Shown piece after piece: positions 16,385 through 25,446 of a stretch of 64,000 bases of DNA. Under the pieces are notes generated by a model. It ran no database searches, was not told where the DNA came from, and was given only the letters and a program-made list of their open reading frames with translations. Position 1 is the first letter of the stretch. Each line of letters opens with the position of its first letter. A program made the translations under genes and the position numbers. Origin of the DNA: Actinopolymorpha rutila. GTDB taxonomy: Bacteria > Actinomycetota > Actinomycetes > Propionibacteriales > Actinopolymorphaceae. Location: positions 6,888,821 to 6,952,820 of the forward strand of contig NZ_JACBZH010000001.1 of assembly GCF_013407855.1 (NCBI RefSeq), written 5' to 3'.

Positions 16385-17365
16385 TCAGTAGGCGAGTACG
16401 CGGTCGACCGCGTCGAGGATGCGGTCCAGGTTGGGCAGGAAGTCCTCCTCCGCCCGGGCCGGGGGGTACGGCGTGTCGAACCCGCCCACCCGCCGCACCG
16501 GTGCCTGCAGAGAGTAGAAGCACTCTTCGGTGATCCTGGTGGCGAGCTCGGCGCCCAGGCCGCCGGTGATCGGCGCCTCGTGCACGGTGACGACGCGCCC
16601 GGTCCGGCGTACCAGCTCGTACACGGGGTCCAGGTCGAGCGGCGACAGCGTGCGCAGGTCGACCACGGCGAGGTTCTTGCCCTCCTCGGCGGCGGCCTGT
16701 GCGGCCTCCAGGCAGGTCTTGACCATCGGCCCGTACGCCAGCAGCACCGCGTCGGTGCCGTCGCGGACGACCCGGGACGCGAACAGCGGGTACGGCGCCT
16801 CGGTGGCCTCGGTGTCGACCTCGGCCTTCTCGTAGTAGCGGCGCTTCGGCTCGAGGAAGATCACCGGGTCGTCGCTGGCCACGGACTGCTGGATCATCCA
16901 GTACGCGTCGCCGGGGCTCGCGCAGGCGACGACCTTCAGGCCGGCGGTGTGGGCGAAGTAGGCCTCGGGGGACTCCGAGTGGTGCTCGACCGCGCCGATG
17001 CCGCCGCCGAACGGGATCCGGATCACCATCGGGACCGCCAGCCGGCCCTGGGAGCGGAACCGCATCTTGGCGACCTGGCTGACGATCTGGTCGTACGCGG
17101 GGTAGACGAAGCCGTCGAACTGGATCTCGCAGATCGGCCGGTAACCCCGCAACGCGAGGCCGATGGCGGTGCCGACGATGCCGGACTCCGCCAGCGGCGT
17201 GTCGATCACGCGGTCCTCGCCGAAGTCCTTCTGGAGTCCGTCGGTGACCCGGAAGACGCCGCCGAGCCGGCCGATGTCCTCGCCCATGATGACGACCTTG
17301 GGGTCGTCCTCCATGGCGCGGCGCAGGCCGGCGTTCAGGCTCTTGGCCAGGGTGAGCGCGGTCAT
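16385..17365 (-). CDS. 2-oxoacid dehydrogenase E1 beta subunit (branched-chain type)
   Basis: Transketolase-like beta subunit of a thiamine-diphosphate E1 heterotetramer, 326 residues. It begins MTALTLAKSLNAGLRRAMED; the pyrimidine-binding domain has VVIMGEDIGRLGGVFRVTDG and DTPLAESGIVGTAIG, and the C-terminal transketolase domain starts near AVLLAYGPMVKTCLEAAQ. Its ATG overlaps the E1alpha stop (ATGA), so the subunits are translationally coupled. Role, by family: decarboxylates the 2-oxoacid and transfers the acyl group to the E2 lipoyl arm. Confidence 0.93.
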   Translation of the reverse strand: MTALTLAKSLNAGLRRAMEDDPKVVIMGEDIGRLGGVFRVTDGLQKDFGEDRVIDTPLAESGIVGTAIGLALRGYRPICEIQFDGFVYPAYDQIVSQVAKMRFRSQGRLAVPMVIRIPFGGGIGAVEHHSESPEAYFAHTAGLKVVACASPGDAYWMIQQSVASDDPVIFLEPKRRYYEKAEVDTEATEAPYPLFASRVVRDGTDAVLLAYGPMVKTCLEAAQAAAEEGKNLAVVDLRTLSPLDLDPVYELVRRTGRVVTVHEAPITGGLGAELATRITEECFYSLQAPVRRVGGFDTPYPPARAEEDFLPNLDRILDAVDRVLAY

Positions 17366-18513
17366 CGGGTCACCTCCGCGTGGGGCGCGCCGCCGTCGGC
17401 CGTGTGGAAGGACGCGTGGTATTCGCGGAACCACTCCTGCTGGGCCCGCAGCTCCGGGGTCATCTCGGCGTACACCCGGTCGAACGTCGCCGCGAGGTCG
17501 GGTTCGGGCATGGCCAGGGTGCCGGCGCGGACGTGCGCGGCGAGGTCGTCGGCCTCGGTGTCCAGGTCGGAGATGAACGCGTCGTCGATCAGGGCGTTGC
17601 GGGTGAGGTACGCCTTGACCCTGGCCAGCGGGTCCTTGAGTTTCCAGTGCTCCAGCTCGTCCTGCAGGCGGTACCGCGTCGGGTCGTCGGTGGTGGTGTG
17701 CGCGCCCATGCGGTAGGTGAAGGCCTCGATCAGCGTCGGGCCGCCGCCGTCGCGGGCCTGCTGCAGCGCCGCCTTGGTGACGGCATAGCAGGCGAGGACG
17801 TCGTTGCCGTCGACGCGTACGCCGGGGAAGCCGAAGCCCGCGGCCCGGCGGTAGAGCGGGATCCGGGACTGCTTCTCCTGTGGCGCGGAGATGGCCCACT
17901 GGTTGTTCTGCAGGAAGTAGACGGTCGGGGTGTTGAACACCGCGGACCAGATGAACGACTCGTTCACGTCGCCCTGGGCGCTGGCCCCGTCACCGAAGTA
18001 GGCGAGCACCGCCGCGTCCCGCTCCGGGTCGCCGGTGCCGACGCAGCCGTCGCGCTGCATGCCCATGGCGTAGCCGGTCGCGTGCAGCGTCTGCGCGCCG
18101 ATGACGATCGTGTAGAGGTGGAAGTTGACGTCGGCCGGGTCCCACCCGCCGTGGTCGACGCCACGGAACAGGCTGATCAGCGCCAGCGGATCGACGCCGC
18201 GGCACCACGCGACACCGTGCTCGCGGTAGGTGGGAAAGATGAAGTCCTGCTGCCGGACCGCGCGGCCGGAGCCGATCTGTGCGGCCTCCTGGCCGAGCAG
18301 CGACGCCCAGATGCCGAGCTCACCCTGCCGCTGGAGGGCGATCGCCTCGGCGTCGATGCGCCGGGTGAGCACCATGTCACGGTAGAAGCCTCTGACGGCC
18401 TCGTCGTCCAGGTCGAACGCGTAGTCGGGATGCTCGCAGCGCTCGCCCTCGGGCGTGAGCAGCTGGACGAGGTCGGGCTCACCCGCCGGGGCCCCCAACG
18501 TGCCTTCCGTCAC
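17362..18513 (-). CDS. 2-oxoacid dehydrogenase E1 alpha subunit (branched-chain type)
   Basis: Alpha subunit, 383 residues. The thiamine-diphosphate motif begins GDGASAQGDVNESF and ends in the LQNNQW stretch. Other family marks are LLGQEAAQIGSG, FPTYREHGVAW and YRMGAHTTTDDPTRYR, the last typical of branched-chain/pyruvate alpha subunits. GTG at 18513 is chosen: AAGGAG lies eight nt upstream and the protein aligns from there, though the frame is open to 18651. First gene of the operon, preceded by a 370-bp region with inverted repeats. Confidence 0.92.
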   Translation of the reverse strand: MTEGTLGAPAGEPDLVQLLTPEGERCEHPDYAFDLDDEAVRGFYRDMVLTRRIDAEAIALQRQGELGIWASLLGQEAAQIGSGRAVRQQDFIFPTYREHGVAWCRGVDPLALISLFRGVDHGGWDPADVNFHLYTIVIGAQTLHATGYAMGMQRDGCVGTGDPERDAAVLAYFGDGASAQGDVNESFIWSAVFNTPTVYFLQNNQWAISAPQEKQSRIPLYRRAAGFGFPGVRVDGNDVLACYAVTKAALQQARDGGGPTLIEAFTYRMGAHTTTDDPTRYRLQDELEHWKLKDPLARVKAYLTRNALIDDAFISDLDTEADDLAAHVRAGTLAMPEPDLAATFDRVYAEMTPELRAQQEWFREYHASFHTADGGAPHAEVTR

Positions 18514-18885
18514 CGTGCACTCCTTCAGTCCATCGGTGGGCGGGGTCGCCGCCACCGGGCCGGAGCTCAAGTCGTGTCCGACTCGTCGCCACCGGTGGGC
18601 GCGACCAACGTCCGACACGCACGGCTGTGAACGATCGCACAGCCGTGCCACCTAACGTACCGACAGCGCCCGCTCGACGCACCCGAACCCCGGTGCGCCA
18701 GGTCGTCCCAAGCGTTCCCGCCTGGGTTGTCCGTCCAGGATCTGCCCTCCTGACCAGACCGCACCATGTCGGATCCCACGGTTAGCCGCAACCGAAGTCG
18801 TTCGGCTCCCACAGTTTGTCGGACGTCCGAAGGGATGGTCGGACACCCGACTATCCGCGCTGGTCACAGGGTTGGTCGCGGGCCG
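18514..18885. other. Promoter region of the 2-oxoacid dehydrogenase operon
   Basis: 372 bp without a credible gene. It holds an 11-bp inverted repeat (18619-18648) and four copies of GTCCGAC/GTCGGAC: 18576-18582, 18610-18616, 18818-18824 and 18838-18844, the third inside the palindrome TCGGACGTCCGA (18819-18830). These may be regulator sites, for example for an Lrp- or GntR-type regulator, but no regulator gene adjoins. Confidence 0.4.
18619..18648. promoter_or_regulatory. 11-bp inverted repeat upstream of E1 alpha
   Basis: GCACGGCTGTG (18619-18629) and CACAGCCGTGC (18638-18648) are perfect inverted repeats with an 8-nt spacer, 106 bp upstream of the E1alpha GTG. It could be an operator, or a terminator for the CoA-transferase gene that reads in the same direction and ends at 18886; no T-run follows. 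Confidence 0.45.
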
Positions 18886-20034
18886 TCACCGTTCGACGGC
18901 GACCGCGCCGGACCGGACGAGTTCGCCGATCTCCGCCTCGCCGAACCCCGCACCGGCGAGCACCTCCCGGGTGTGGGCGCCCGGCACCGGCGCCGGGCCC
19001 TGCACCCCGCTCGGCGTCCGGGACAGCCGGGGCGCGGGGGCCGGCTGGACCTGTCCGCCGACGTTCACGAACGACCGCCGCGCGGCCGCCTGCGGATGGT
19101 GCGGCGCCTCGGCCGGGTCGAGCACCGGGGTGACACAGGCGTCGGTGCCGGCGAAGCGTTCGGCCCACTCGTCCCGGGTGCCGGTGGCCAGCACCGCCGC
19201 GAACGTCTCGTGCAGCAGCGGCCAGCCCGCCTCGTCGTACTGTCCGGGCAGGTCCTCGTCGACCAGCCCCAGCCCGGCGAGAAGTGCCGCGTAGAAGCGC
19301 GGCTCCAGCGCGGCCACCGCGACGAAGCGGTCGTCCGCACACGTGTAGCAGCGGTAGAACGGCGCGCCGCCGTCGAGCAGGTTACCGCCGCGCGGCCCGG
19401 TCCACATGCCGTCGGCGAGCAGTCCGTGCAGTTGCGCCGACAGCAGCGCGGCGCCCTCGACCATCGCGGCGTCCACGACCTGGCCGCGGCCGGAGCGTTC
19501 GCGTTCCCACAGGGCGGCGAGGATGCCGACGACCGCGAGCATGCCGCCGCCGGCGAAGTCGGCGACGTAGTTCAGCGGCGGGGTGGGCGGTGCGCCCGCC
19601 GGGCCGATCGGCGCCAGCGCCCCGGACACCGCGAGGTAGTCCAGGTCGTGCCCGGCCTCCTTCGCACCCGGGCCGTCCTGGCCCCACCCGCTGATCCGGG
19701 CGTAGACCAGCCGCGGGTTGGCGTCCAGGCAGGCGTCCGGTCCGATGCCGAGGCGCTCGCACACGCCCGGACGGAAGCCCTCGACCAGCACGTCGGCGGA
19801 CTCGGCCAGCCGGAGCGCGACCGCGATCGCCTCCGGGTGCTTGAGGTCGAGGGCGATCGACCGCCGGCCCCGCGCCAGCGGGTCGCCCGGTCGCCCCGGC
19901 CCGCCGGTCACCGCGTCGTGCCGGTCCACCCGCACCACGTCGGCGCCGAGGTCGGCCAGCATCGTCGCCGCGAACGGCACCGGGGCGAGGTTGGTGAACT
20001 CCAGCACGCGTACGCCGGTCAGTGGGCCACTCAT
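18886..20034 (-). CDS. CaiB/BaiF CoA-transferase family protein
   Basis: Type III CoA-transferase / alpha-methylacyl-CoA racemase family, 382 residues. It opens MSGPLTGVRVLEFTNLAPVP, followed by MLADLGADVVRVDR and SIALDLKHPEA, all hallmark positions. The usual catalytic Asp is in NYVADFAGGGMLAVVG (Asp ~170). Members move CoA between carboxylic acids or racemise 2-methylacyl-CoA. The next gene upstream is an acyl-CoA dehydrogenase 28 bp away, so both probably belong to one acyl-CoA catabolic operon. The frame is open to 20058, but the second ATG (20034) gives the family start. Confidence 0.88.
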   Translation of the reverse strand: MSGPLTGVRVLEFTNLAPVPFAATMLADLGADVVRVDRHDAVTGGPGRPGDPLARGRRSIALDLKHPEAIAVALRLAESADVLVEGFRPGVCERLGIGPDACLDANPRLVYARISGWGQDGPGAKEAGHDLDYLAVSGALAPIGPAGAPPTPPLNYVADFAGGGMLAVVGILAALWERERSGRGQVVDAAMVEGAALLSAQLHGLLADGMWTGPRGGNLLDGGAPFYRCYTCADDRFVAVAALEPRFYAALLAGLGLVDEDLPGQYDEAGWPLLHETFAAVLATGTRDEWAERFAGTDACVTPVLDPAEAPHHPQAAARRSFVNVGGQVQPAPAPRLSRTPSGVQGPAPVPGAHTREVLAGAGFGEAEIGELVRSGAVAVER

Positions 20035-20061
20035 CCGCCCATCATTCCCGCGCGGCACGGC

Positions 20062-21240
20062 TTACTCCCCGGAAGGGTCGGCGGCCCCCTTCGAGACCTG
20101 CCCCAGCATGGCCCGGCTGATGATGTCCTTCATGATCTCGGAGGTGCCGGCGTAGATGCGCTGCACCCGCGCGTCGGCGTACGCCCGGCAGATGGGGTAC
20201 TCCCACATGTAGCCGTACCCGCCGTGCATCTGCACGCAGTCGTCGACGACCCGGCCGAGCATCTCGGTCGCGAACAGCTTGGCCTGAGCCGCCGACGGCG
20301 CGTCCAGCGCACCGGCGTTGGCGGCGAGCACGCACTGGTCGACGTACGCCTGCGCCACGTCCACCTCGGTGCGCAGCGAGGCGAGCCGGAACCTCGTGTC
20401 CTGGAACGCCGACAGCGGCCGGCCGAACGCCTGGCGTTCCCGCACGTACGCGATCGTGTCCCGCAGCGCGACCTCCGCGCTGGCGACCGCACTCATCGCG
20501 ACCACCAGGCGTTCCTGGGCGAACTGCCGGGTCAGCTGGACGAACCCCTCGCCCGGGTGGCCGAGCACGTTCTCCTTGGGAACGCGGCAGCCGTCGAAGT
20601 ACAGCTCCGCGGTGTCCTGCGTACGCAACCCCAGCTTGTCGAGCTTGCGGCCACGGGTGAAGCCGGGCGTGCCGCTCTCCACGACGAACAGCCCGATGCC
20701 GTGCCGCCGGTCGGGTTCGGTGCGCGCGGCGACGAGAACGAGGTCGGCGGTGATGCCGTTGGAGATGAACGTCTTCGCACCGTCCAGCACCCAGTGGTCG
20801 CCGTCCTCCACGGCCCGGGTGCGCAGCGCGGCGGCGTCCGAGCCGGCCTCGGGTTCGGTGATCGCGATCGCCAGCACGGCCTCGCCGGTGATCGCACGGG
20901 TGAGGAACCTGCGCTTCTGGCTGCGGGTGGCCGCGTGCAGGAGGTACGGCGCGACGACGCCGTTGTGCAGGCCGAGCCCGAAGCCGGACTCGTGCACCGC
21001 GGCGAGCTCCTCGACCATCACCTGCTCGTAGCGCAGGTCGGTGACGCCGAGCCCGCCGTACGCCTCGTCGGCGGCGGGCACCAGGAACCCCTGCCGCCCG
21101 GCGGCCAGCCAGACGTCCCGGTCGACCAGGCCGGCCTTGTCCCAGCCGGGCTGGCGGGGCACGACCTCCCGGGCGCAGAACGTACGAAACGATTCCCGGA
21201 AGGCGTCGTGGTCGGCGTCGAAGTAGCCGTGGGCCCGCAT
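20062..21240 (-). CDS. Acyl-CoA dehydrogenase
   Basis: FAD-dependent acyl-CoA dehydrogenase of 392 residues. Visible blocks are LAIAITEPEAGSDAAALRT (flavin/substrate loop), WVLDGAKTFISNG, FGRPLSAFQDTRFRLA, MHGGYGYMWEYPI, and the C-terminal IYAGTSEIMKDIISR carrying the usual catalytic Glu. It introduces the 2,3-double bond of an acyl-CoA and passes electrons to ETF. It starts with ATG at 21240 and is followed after 27 bp by the CoA-transferase on the same strand. Chain-length preference cannot be judged. Confidence 0.93.
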   Translation of the reverse strand: MRAHGYFDADHDAFRESFRTFCAREVVPRQPGWDKAGLVDRDVWLAAGRQGFLVPAADEAYGGLGVTDLRYEQVMVEELAAVHESGFGLGLHNGVVAPYLLHAATRSQKRRFLTRAITGEAVLAIAITEPEAGSDAAALRTRAVEDGDHWVLDGAKTFISNGITADLVLVAARTEPDRRHGIGLFVVESGTPGFTRGRKLDKLGLRTQDTAELYFDGCRVPKENVLGHPGEGFVQLTRQFAQERLVVAMSAVASAEVALRDTIAYVRERQAFGRPLSAFQDTRFRLASLRTEVDVAQAYVDQCVLAANAGALDAPSAAQAKLFATEMLGRVVDDCVQMHGGYGYMWEYPICRAYADARVQRIYAGTSEIMKDIISRAMLGQVSKGAADPSGE

Positions 21241-21303
21241 GGTCTCGATCCTGCCGTGCCCGGCCGGTGGCGTAAACCGTCGGCGCCGGCGGGCGTACGC
21301 GGG

Positions 21304-22119
21304 TCAGGGTCGTTGCAGGAGCAGGCCGATACCCGCGGCGCCGCCGGCCCACAGCAGGCTGGCGAACGTGCCGATGATGAACCGCTCGGCGGCACCGGAG
21401 GCTCGAAGGTCGGGGTAGCGGCCCAGGCCCTTCACGGCGAGGACCACCGCGACGCCCTCGCCGTACCCCACCAGCAGGCAGCTCGCGATCGCCGCGCGTT
21501 CGAGGACGCCGATCCAGGCGCCGCCGCGGAGTACGGGACGGCCGGTGCGCACCCGGCCCGACCGGCGCGGCGTCTCCGTCCCGGTGATGCTCCGTCCCGC
21601 GCCGGGCACCCCGGCGGGGAGTCCGCCGGTGCCGGGCAGGCCCCGCTCGGCGGCCACGCCGGACAGAGGGTCGCCGCCGGACGGACGGGCGCCGGTACCC
21701 GCGAGCGCTCCCCCGTCGGGCCGACCGGGCGTACCCGCGGCCGCACCCGGACCGCCGGACGTCCCGGCGTCCGTACCCTCGCCCGGCAACGGCGTCGGCG
21801 CCGGCGCGACCGGACGGGTGATGTCGGGGATCCCGGACTCGCCGGCGCCGCGCAGGATGGCGCGGGTCACCGGCTCGCCGCCGGAGATCGCCACCGCGAC
21901 GCTCAGCACGACGGCGAGCACCCGGATCTCGTGCGAGGGGGCGCCGGTCATCCCGCTGGCGCACAGGGCGGCCAGTCCGAGCAGGCCCGCGGGTACGAAG
22001 GCGACCAGCCACCAGGGCAGCTGCTCGACCCGGTCGTGGACCGACGGCACCCAGGAACCGACGGCGACCACGGCGAGGAGGGCGAGTACGACGAGCGCCA
22101 GGTCGCCCCACACGTTCAT
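21304..22119 (-). CDS. Membrane protein paired with a SatD-like regulator
   Basis: A 271-residue membrane protein. Three to four N-terminal helices (MNVWGDLALVVLALLAVVAV; WWLVAFVPAGLLGLAALCAS; RVLAVVLSVAVAIS) are followed by a ~100-residue Gly/Pro/Thr-rich disordered loop (~110-205). A conserved C-terminal block then has two helices: ERAAIASCLLVGYGEGVAVV and GLGRYPDLR, and FIIGTFASLLWAGGAAGIGL. The ERAAI...KGLGRYP...AERFIIGT block recurs next to SatD-like genes in actinobacteria as I recall. Function unknown. It lies downstream of the SatD-like gene, separated by 21-bp tandem repeats. Confidence 0.75.
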   Translation of the reverse strand: MNVWGDLALVVLALLAVVAVGSWVPSVHDRVEQLPWWLVAFVPAGLLGLAALCASGMTGAPSHEIRVLAVVLSVAVAISGGEPVTRAILRGAGESGIPDITRPVAPAPTPLPGEGTDAGTSGGPGAAAGTPGRPDGGALAGTGARPSGGDPLSGVAAERGLPGTGGLPAGVPGAGRSITGTETPRRSGRVRTGRPVLRGGAWIGVLERAAIASCLLVGYGEGVAVVLAVKGLGRYPDLRASGAAERFIIGTFASLLWAGGAAGIGLLLQRP

Positions 22120-22165
22120 CCGGAACTCACCTCGTCCCCTCCCCTGTCTCCCCGTCTCCCGTCGG

Positions 22166-22246
22166 CAGGTGCTCTCCGTACTCTGACAGGCGCTCTGCGT
22201 ACTTTGACAGGTGCTCAGCCCTCCCGGGTGCTCTGCGTACGTTTCA
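22166..22246. repeat. 21-bp imperfect tandem direct repeats
   Basis: Units CAGGTGCTCTCCGTACTCTG (from 22166) and CAGGCGCTCTGCGTACTTTG (from 22187) are exactly 21 bp apart. A third, shortened unit starts at 22208 (CAGGTGCTCAGCC) and a fourth covers 22227-22246 (GGTGCTCTGCGTACGTTTCA), overlapping the stop of the SatD-like gene. They lie directly upstream of the membrane-protein gene starting at 22119, so could be regulator sites. Confidence 0.7.
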
Positions 22247-22882
22247 GTCGCGGCCGGAGGTGGACGCCGGACCGCGGCTCGCCCGGCCCGCCTCGTCGGC
22301 CTGGGTGAGCAGCCTGGCCGCCAGCGGCCGGGCCCCGCGTTCCTCCTGCCACAGGGCGGTGCGCAGGCGCTGGCTCACCGCCTGCGGGCTGATCTTGAGG
22401 TCGGTCGCGATGTCCTTCTGGGGTAGCCCCTGCCTGATCAGGTCGACCACCTCCCAGCCGGGGCCGGTGCGGCGCTGCACCACCGCGGACAGCAGTGCCA
22501 GCAGGGACTCCGCCTCGGCGGCCGTACGGGGGTCGGGCCCGACCACGGCCAGCCGGGACGGGGTGTTCTTCGCCCGCTCGACCGCCTCCCGGGCGTTGAT
22601 GAACGCCGGACCGGTGGACGCGCGCACACTCGCCGGGATGGGTTCGCGGACCGGCCCCACCCCCACTCCTGCCCACCAGTCGCCGGCCCGGACGACCTCG
22701 AGCACGACGTCGACGGCGTCGTCGGGATGGTTGAGCAACCCCTGCACCTCGTCCCCCGCCGTGCGTTCGAAGTCGCGGACGAACCGTTTGGACGCCGGGT
22801 TGGCCCGCAACCGGGCGAGCAAACCGTCGATCTTGTCGACGCCGTTGCGGCTGCCGCGCTGATCAAGCGTGAGAACCAGCAT
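22244..22882 (-). CDS. SatD-family protein with C-terminal helix-turn-helix
   Basis: A 212-residue cytoplasmic protein. It starts MLVLTLDQRGSRNGVDKIDG; a central section (GDEVQGLLNHPDDAVDVVLE, ...VGVGPVREPIP...AFINAREAVERAK) matches my recollection of the SatD family, which has a nucleotide-cyclase-like fold. The C-terminus (IRQGLPQKDIATDLKISPQAVSQRLRTALW) is a clear helix-turn-helix, so a DNA-binding role is likely. ATG at 22882 has GGAGGG six nt upstream. The tandem repeats overlapping its stop and preceding the next gene are candidate targets. Confidence 0.75.
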   Translation of the reverse strand: MLVLTLDQRGSRNGVDKIDGLLARLRANPASKRFVRDFERTAGDEVQGLLNHPDDAVDVVLEVVRAGDWWAGVGVGPVREPIPASVRASTGPAFINAREAVERAKNTPSRLAVVGPDPRTAAEAESLLALLSAVVQRRTGPGWEVVDLIRQGLPQKDIATDLKISPQAVSQRLRTALWQEERGARPLAARLLTQADEAGRASRGPASTSGRD

Positions 22883-22963
22883 GTTTCCCTCCGGTACTCA
22901 CAGGGACCGAAGTCCGGGGGCGTCATTATCCAGGCAGGAGGCTTGATTGGGGGCAAACAAGTC

Positions 22964-25120
22964 TCACCACTTGATGGGTGGTGGCTGGAACCGGTCGCCG
23001 TAACGCGCCATCAGCTCCTTGGCACGCGCCGTGAACACCGCGGGCCCGCCACAGGCCGAGACGAACTGCGCGGCACCGCCGGTCCAGGCCGGGAAGCCGA
23101 TCCCGAAGACGGTCCCGACGTTGGCGTCGCGAGCGGTCTGGACGACCCCCTCGTTCAGGCAGCGCAACGCCTCCAGCGCCTGGACGAACAGCAACCGGTC
23201 GGCGACGTCACCGACCGGCACCGCACCCGGCCCGGTGGCGAACCGCTCCGCCAGCTCCGGCCACAGCCGTTTCCCTCCGTCGCCTCCGTCACTCTCGTTC
23301 CGGTAGTCGTAGAAACCGGCGCCGCCGCCCTTGCCGGGCCGGTCGAGCTCACCCACCATCGCGTCGATCACGTCGTACGCCGGATGCGGTGCGGGCGTAC
23401 GCCCCTCCGCCGCGAGGTCGGCCACCTCCTGCGCCCGCACCCGGGCCAGCAGAGTGAGACTCACCTCGTCGGCGACGGCCAGCGGACCGACCGGGAACCC
23501 CGCCGTCCTCGCGGCGTTCTCAACCACGGCCGGTGGTACGCCCTCGACCACCATGGCGATGCCCTCGGTGACGTAGGTGCCGAACACCCGGGAGGTGAAG
23601 AAGCCGCGGCCGTCGTCGACGATGATCGGCAGCTTGCCGATCTGGCGTACGAAGTCGAAAGCCGCGGCCAGCGTCACCGGCGAGGTCTGCTCACCGCGGA
23701 TGATCTCCACCAGCGGCATCCGGTGGACGGGTGAGAAGAAGTGCAGCCCGACGAAGCGGTCCGGTGCGCGCACCGCCGCGGCGAGGCCGGTGATGGGCAG
23801 CGTCGAGGTGTTGGACGCGAGGAAGGCCCGGGGCGCGGCGCGCTCGGCGGCGGCGTGCACGGCGTTCTTCACCGCGCGGTCCTCGAACACCGCCTCCACC
23901 ACCAGGTCGCACTCGGCCAGCGCGACCATGCCCGGCCCGGTGTCGGTGACCGTGATCCTGGACAGCACCTCGTCCCTGCGACCGGGCGTGAGCCGGCCCT
24001 TCGCCACGCGTTCCTCCAACAGCGCGGCGATCCGGTCCCGGCCGGCGCGGGCCAGGTCGACGGTCACGTCGGCGAGCACGACGTCGATACCGGCGTAAGC
24101 ACTGACGTGGGCGATCCCGGCGCCCATCATCCCCGCGCCCAGTACGCCGAGCGTGCGGACCGGCCGCTTCTCGTAGCCGGGCGGCTTGGAGGCGCCACGG
24201 GCCACCTCGTTCCGGCCGAACCACAGCGTGCCGATCATGTTCTTCGCGACCTGGCCGGTCACCAGGTCCAGGAAGTACCTGGTCTCGATCTCCAGTGCGG
24301 TGTCGACGTCGACGAAGCTGCCCTCGACGGCGGCGGCCAGGATGCGTTCGGGCGCGGGGTAGGCGCCGTGCGTACGGCTGGTCAGCATCGCCGGGGCGGC
24401 GGACAGCGCGGCGTACCCCTGGGCGTCGGCGGGCTGACCTGGCACCCCGAACCCCCTGCGATCCCAGGGCTGGACCGGCCCCTCGGACTCGGCGGCCCGG
24501 GCGTCGATCCAGGCGCGGGCCCGGGCGAGCACGTCCTCGGGCGTCGCGGCGAGCTCGTCGACCAGCCCCGCCTTGGCGGCCGCACCAGGGCCGAACTGGG
24601 TGCCCTCGACCAGCAGCGGCAGCGCGGCGGTGAGGCCGAGCAGCCGGACGGACCGGACGATGCCGCCGCCACCGGGCAACAGCCCCAGCGTCACCTCGGG
24701 AAAGCCGATCCGGACCGCCGGGTCGTCCAGCGCGATCCGGTGGTGGCAGGCCAGCGCGATCTCCAGGCCGCCGCCGAGCGCGGATCCGTTGATCGCGGCG
24801 ACCACGGGACGGCCGAGGCGTTCGAGCCGGCGCAACTGCGCCTTGACCTGGGAGAGGAAGCCGCGGAACTCCGTGAGATCGCTGCGGTCGACGTCGCGCA
24901 GCATGTCCAGGTCGCCGCCGGCGAAGAAGGTCGACTTGGCCGAGGTAAGGATCACCCCACGCAGCTCGCCGGCGTCGCGGTCGCGTTCGAGCCGGTCCAC
25001 CGCCGCGCCCATGGCCGTCATGTAGTCGGCGTTCATGACGTTGGCCGACTGGCCCGGCTGGTCGAGCGTCAGCGTGACGACACCGTCGGCGTCCCGGTCG
25101 TACCGCACGGCGTCTGTCAT
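22964..25120 (-). CDS. Bifunctional enoyl-CoA hydratase / 3-hydroxyacyl-CoA dehydrogenase (FadB/FadJ-like)
   Basis: Fatty-acid oxidation alpha-subunit-like protein, 718 residues. Residues ~1-290 form a crotonase domain (GRPVVAAINGSALGGGLEIALA oxyanion region, FPEVTLGLLPGGGGIVRSV). Residues ~315-500 form the NAD-binding 3-hydroxyacyl-CoA dehydrogenase domain (VLGAGMMGAGIAHVSAYAG; SNTSTLPITGLA; GLHFFSPVHRMPLVEI), followed by the helical C-terminal domain. It catalyses two consecutive beta-oxidation steps. ATG at 25120 with GAGG nearby is preferred over the upstream in-frame codon at 25135. A thiolase gene is 6.8 kb away (31898-33100), not adjacent as in typical fadBA operons. Confidence 0.92.
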   Translation of the reverse strand: MTDAVRYDRDADGVVTLTLDQPGQSANVMNADYMTAMGAAVDRLERDRDAGELRGVILTSAKSTFFAGGDLDMLRDVDRSDLTEFRGFLSQVKAQLRRLERLGRPVVAAINGSALGGGLEIALACHHRIALDDPAVRIGFPEVTLGLLPGGGGIVRSVRLLGLTAALPLLVEGTQFGPGAAAKAGLVDELAATPEDVLARARAWIDARAAESEGPVQPWDRRGFGVPGQPADAQGYAALSAAPAMLTSRTHGAYPAPERILAAAVEGSFVDVDTALEIETRYFLDLVTGQVAKNMIGTLWFGRNEVARGASKPPGYEKRPVRTLGVLGAGMMGAGIAHVSAYAGIDVVLADVTVDLARAGRDRIAALLEERVAKGRLTPGRRDEVLSRITVTDTGPGMVALAECDLVVEAVFEDRAVKNAVHAAAERAAPRAFLASNTSTLPITGLAAAVRAPDRFVGLHFFSPVHRMPLVEIIRGEQTSPVTLAAAFDFVRQIGKLPIIVDDGRGFFTSRVFGTYVTEGIAMVVEGVPPAVVENAARTAGFPVGPLAVADEVSLTLLARVRAQEVADLAAEGRTPAPHPAYDVIDAMVGELDRPGKGGGAGFYDYRNESDGGDGGKRLWPELAERFATGPGAVPVGDVADRLLFVQALEALRCLNEGVVQTARDANVGTVFGIGFPAWTGGAAQFVSACGGPAVFTARAKELMARYGDRFQPPPIKW

Positions 25121-25446
25121 CACGTCCTCACCCACGCTCGGGGACGGCGGTGCTTTTCACGTGTGTTCCCGCGGTATGTGCCCGCGGGCGTTGTGTGGAG
25201 ACGCTACCCGCCCGGCCCGGCGTTCAGTCCGTACGCCCGGCGCGCCCACGAAGGCGGAGCCGGTCCCGCCGACGGGCCTGACGGTCGGACCGGCCACACT
25301 GGCGGACCGAACGTAGGACACAATCCTGCGCCAACCGGTTCGGGCGCCAGTCCCCGTCCAAGATCAGATCGATAACGATAAGGAACGATCGGGATCGGGT
25401 CGGGAACGGGCCGCCGGAAGGACCGCCCCGTGGTGAGGAGACGCCG
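25121..25446. other. Divergent intergenic region
   Basis: 326 bp between the FadB-like and debranching-enzyme genes. A small hairpin (CCCGCGG 25168-25174, CCGCGGG 25182-25188) lies near the FadB-like start. An AT-rich run with repeated CGAT/ATCG units (CGATAACGATAAGG at 25370-25383, then AACGATCGGGATCGG) lies ~65 bp upstream of the debranching-enzyme ATG and is a candidate promoter/operator. GGTGAGGAGAC precedes that ATG. Confidence 0.4.

Noticed and set aside
18766..22308. Rightward open frame of ~1180 codons across CoA-transferase, acyl-CoA dehydrogenase and membrane-protein genes
   Set aside because: Antisense to three recognisable genes, with random-looking composition.
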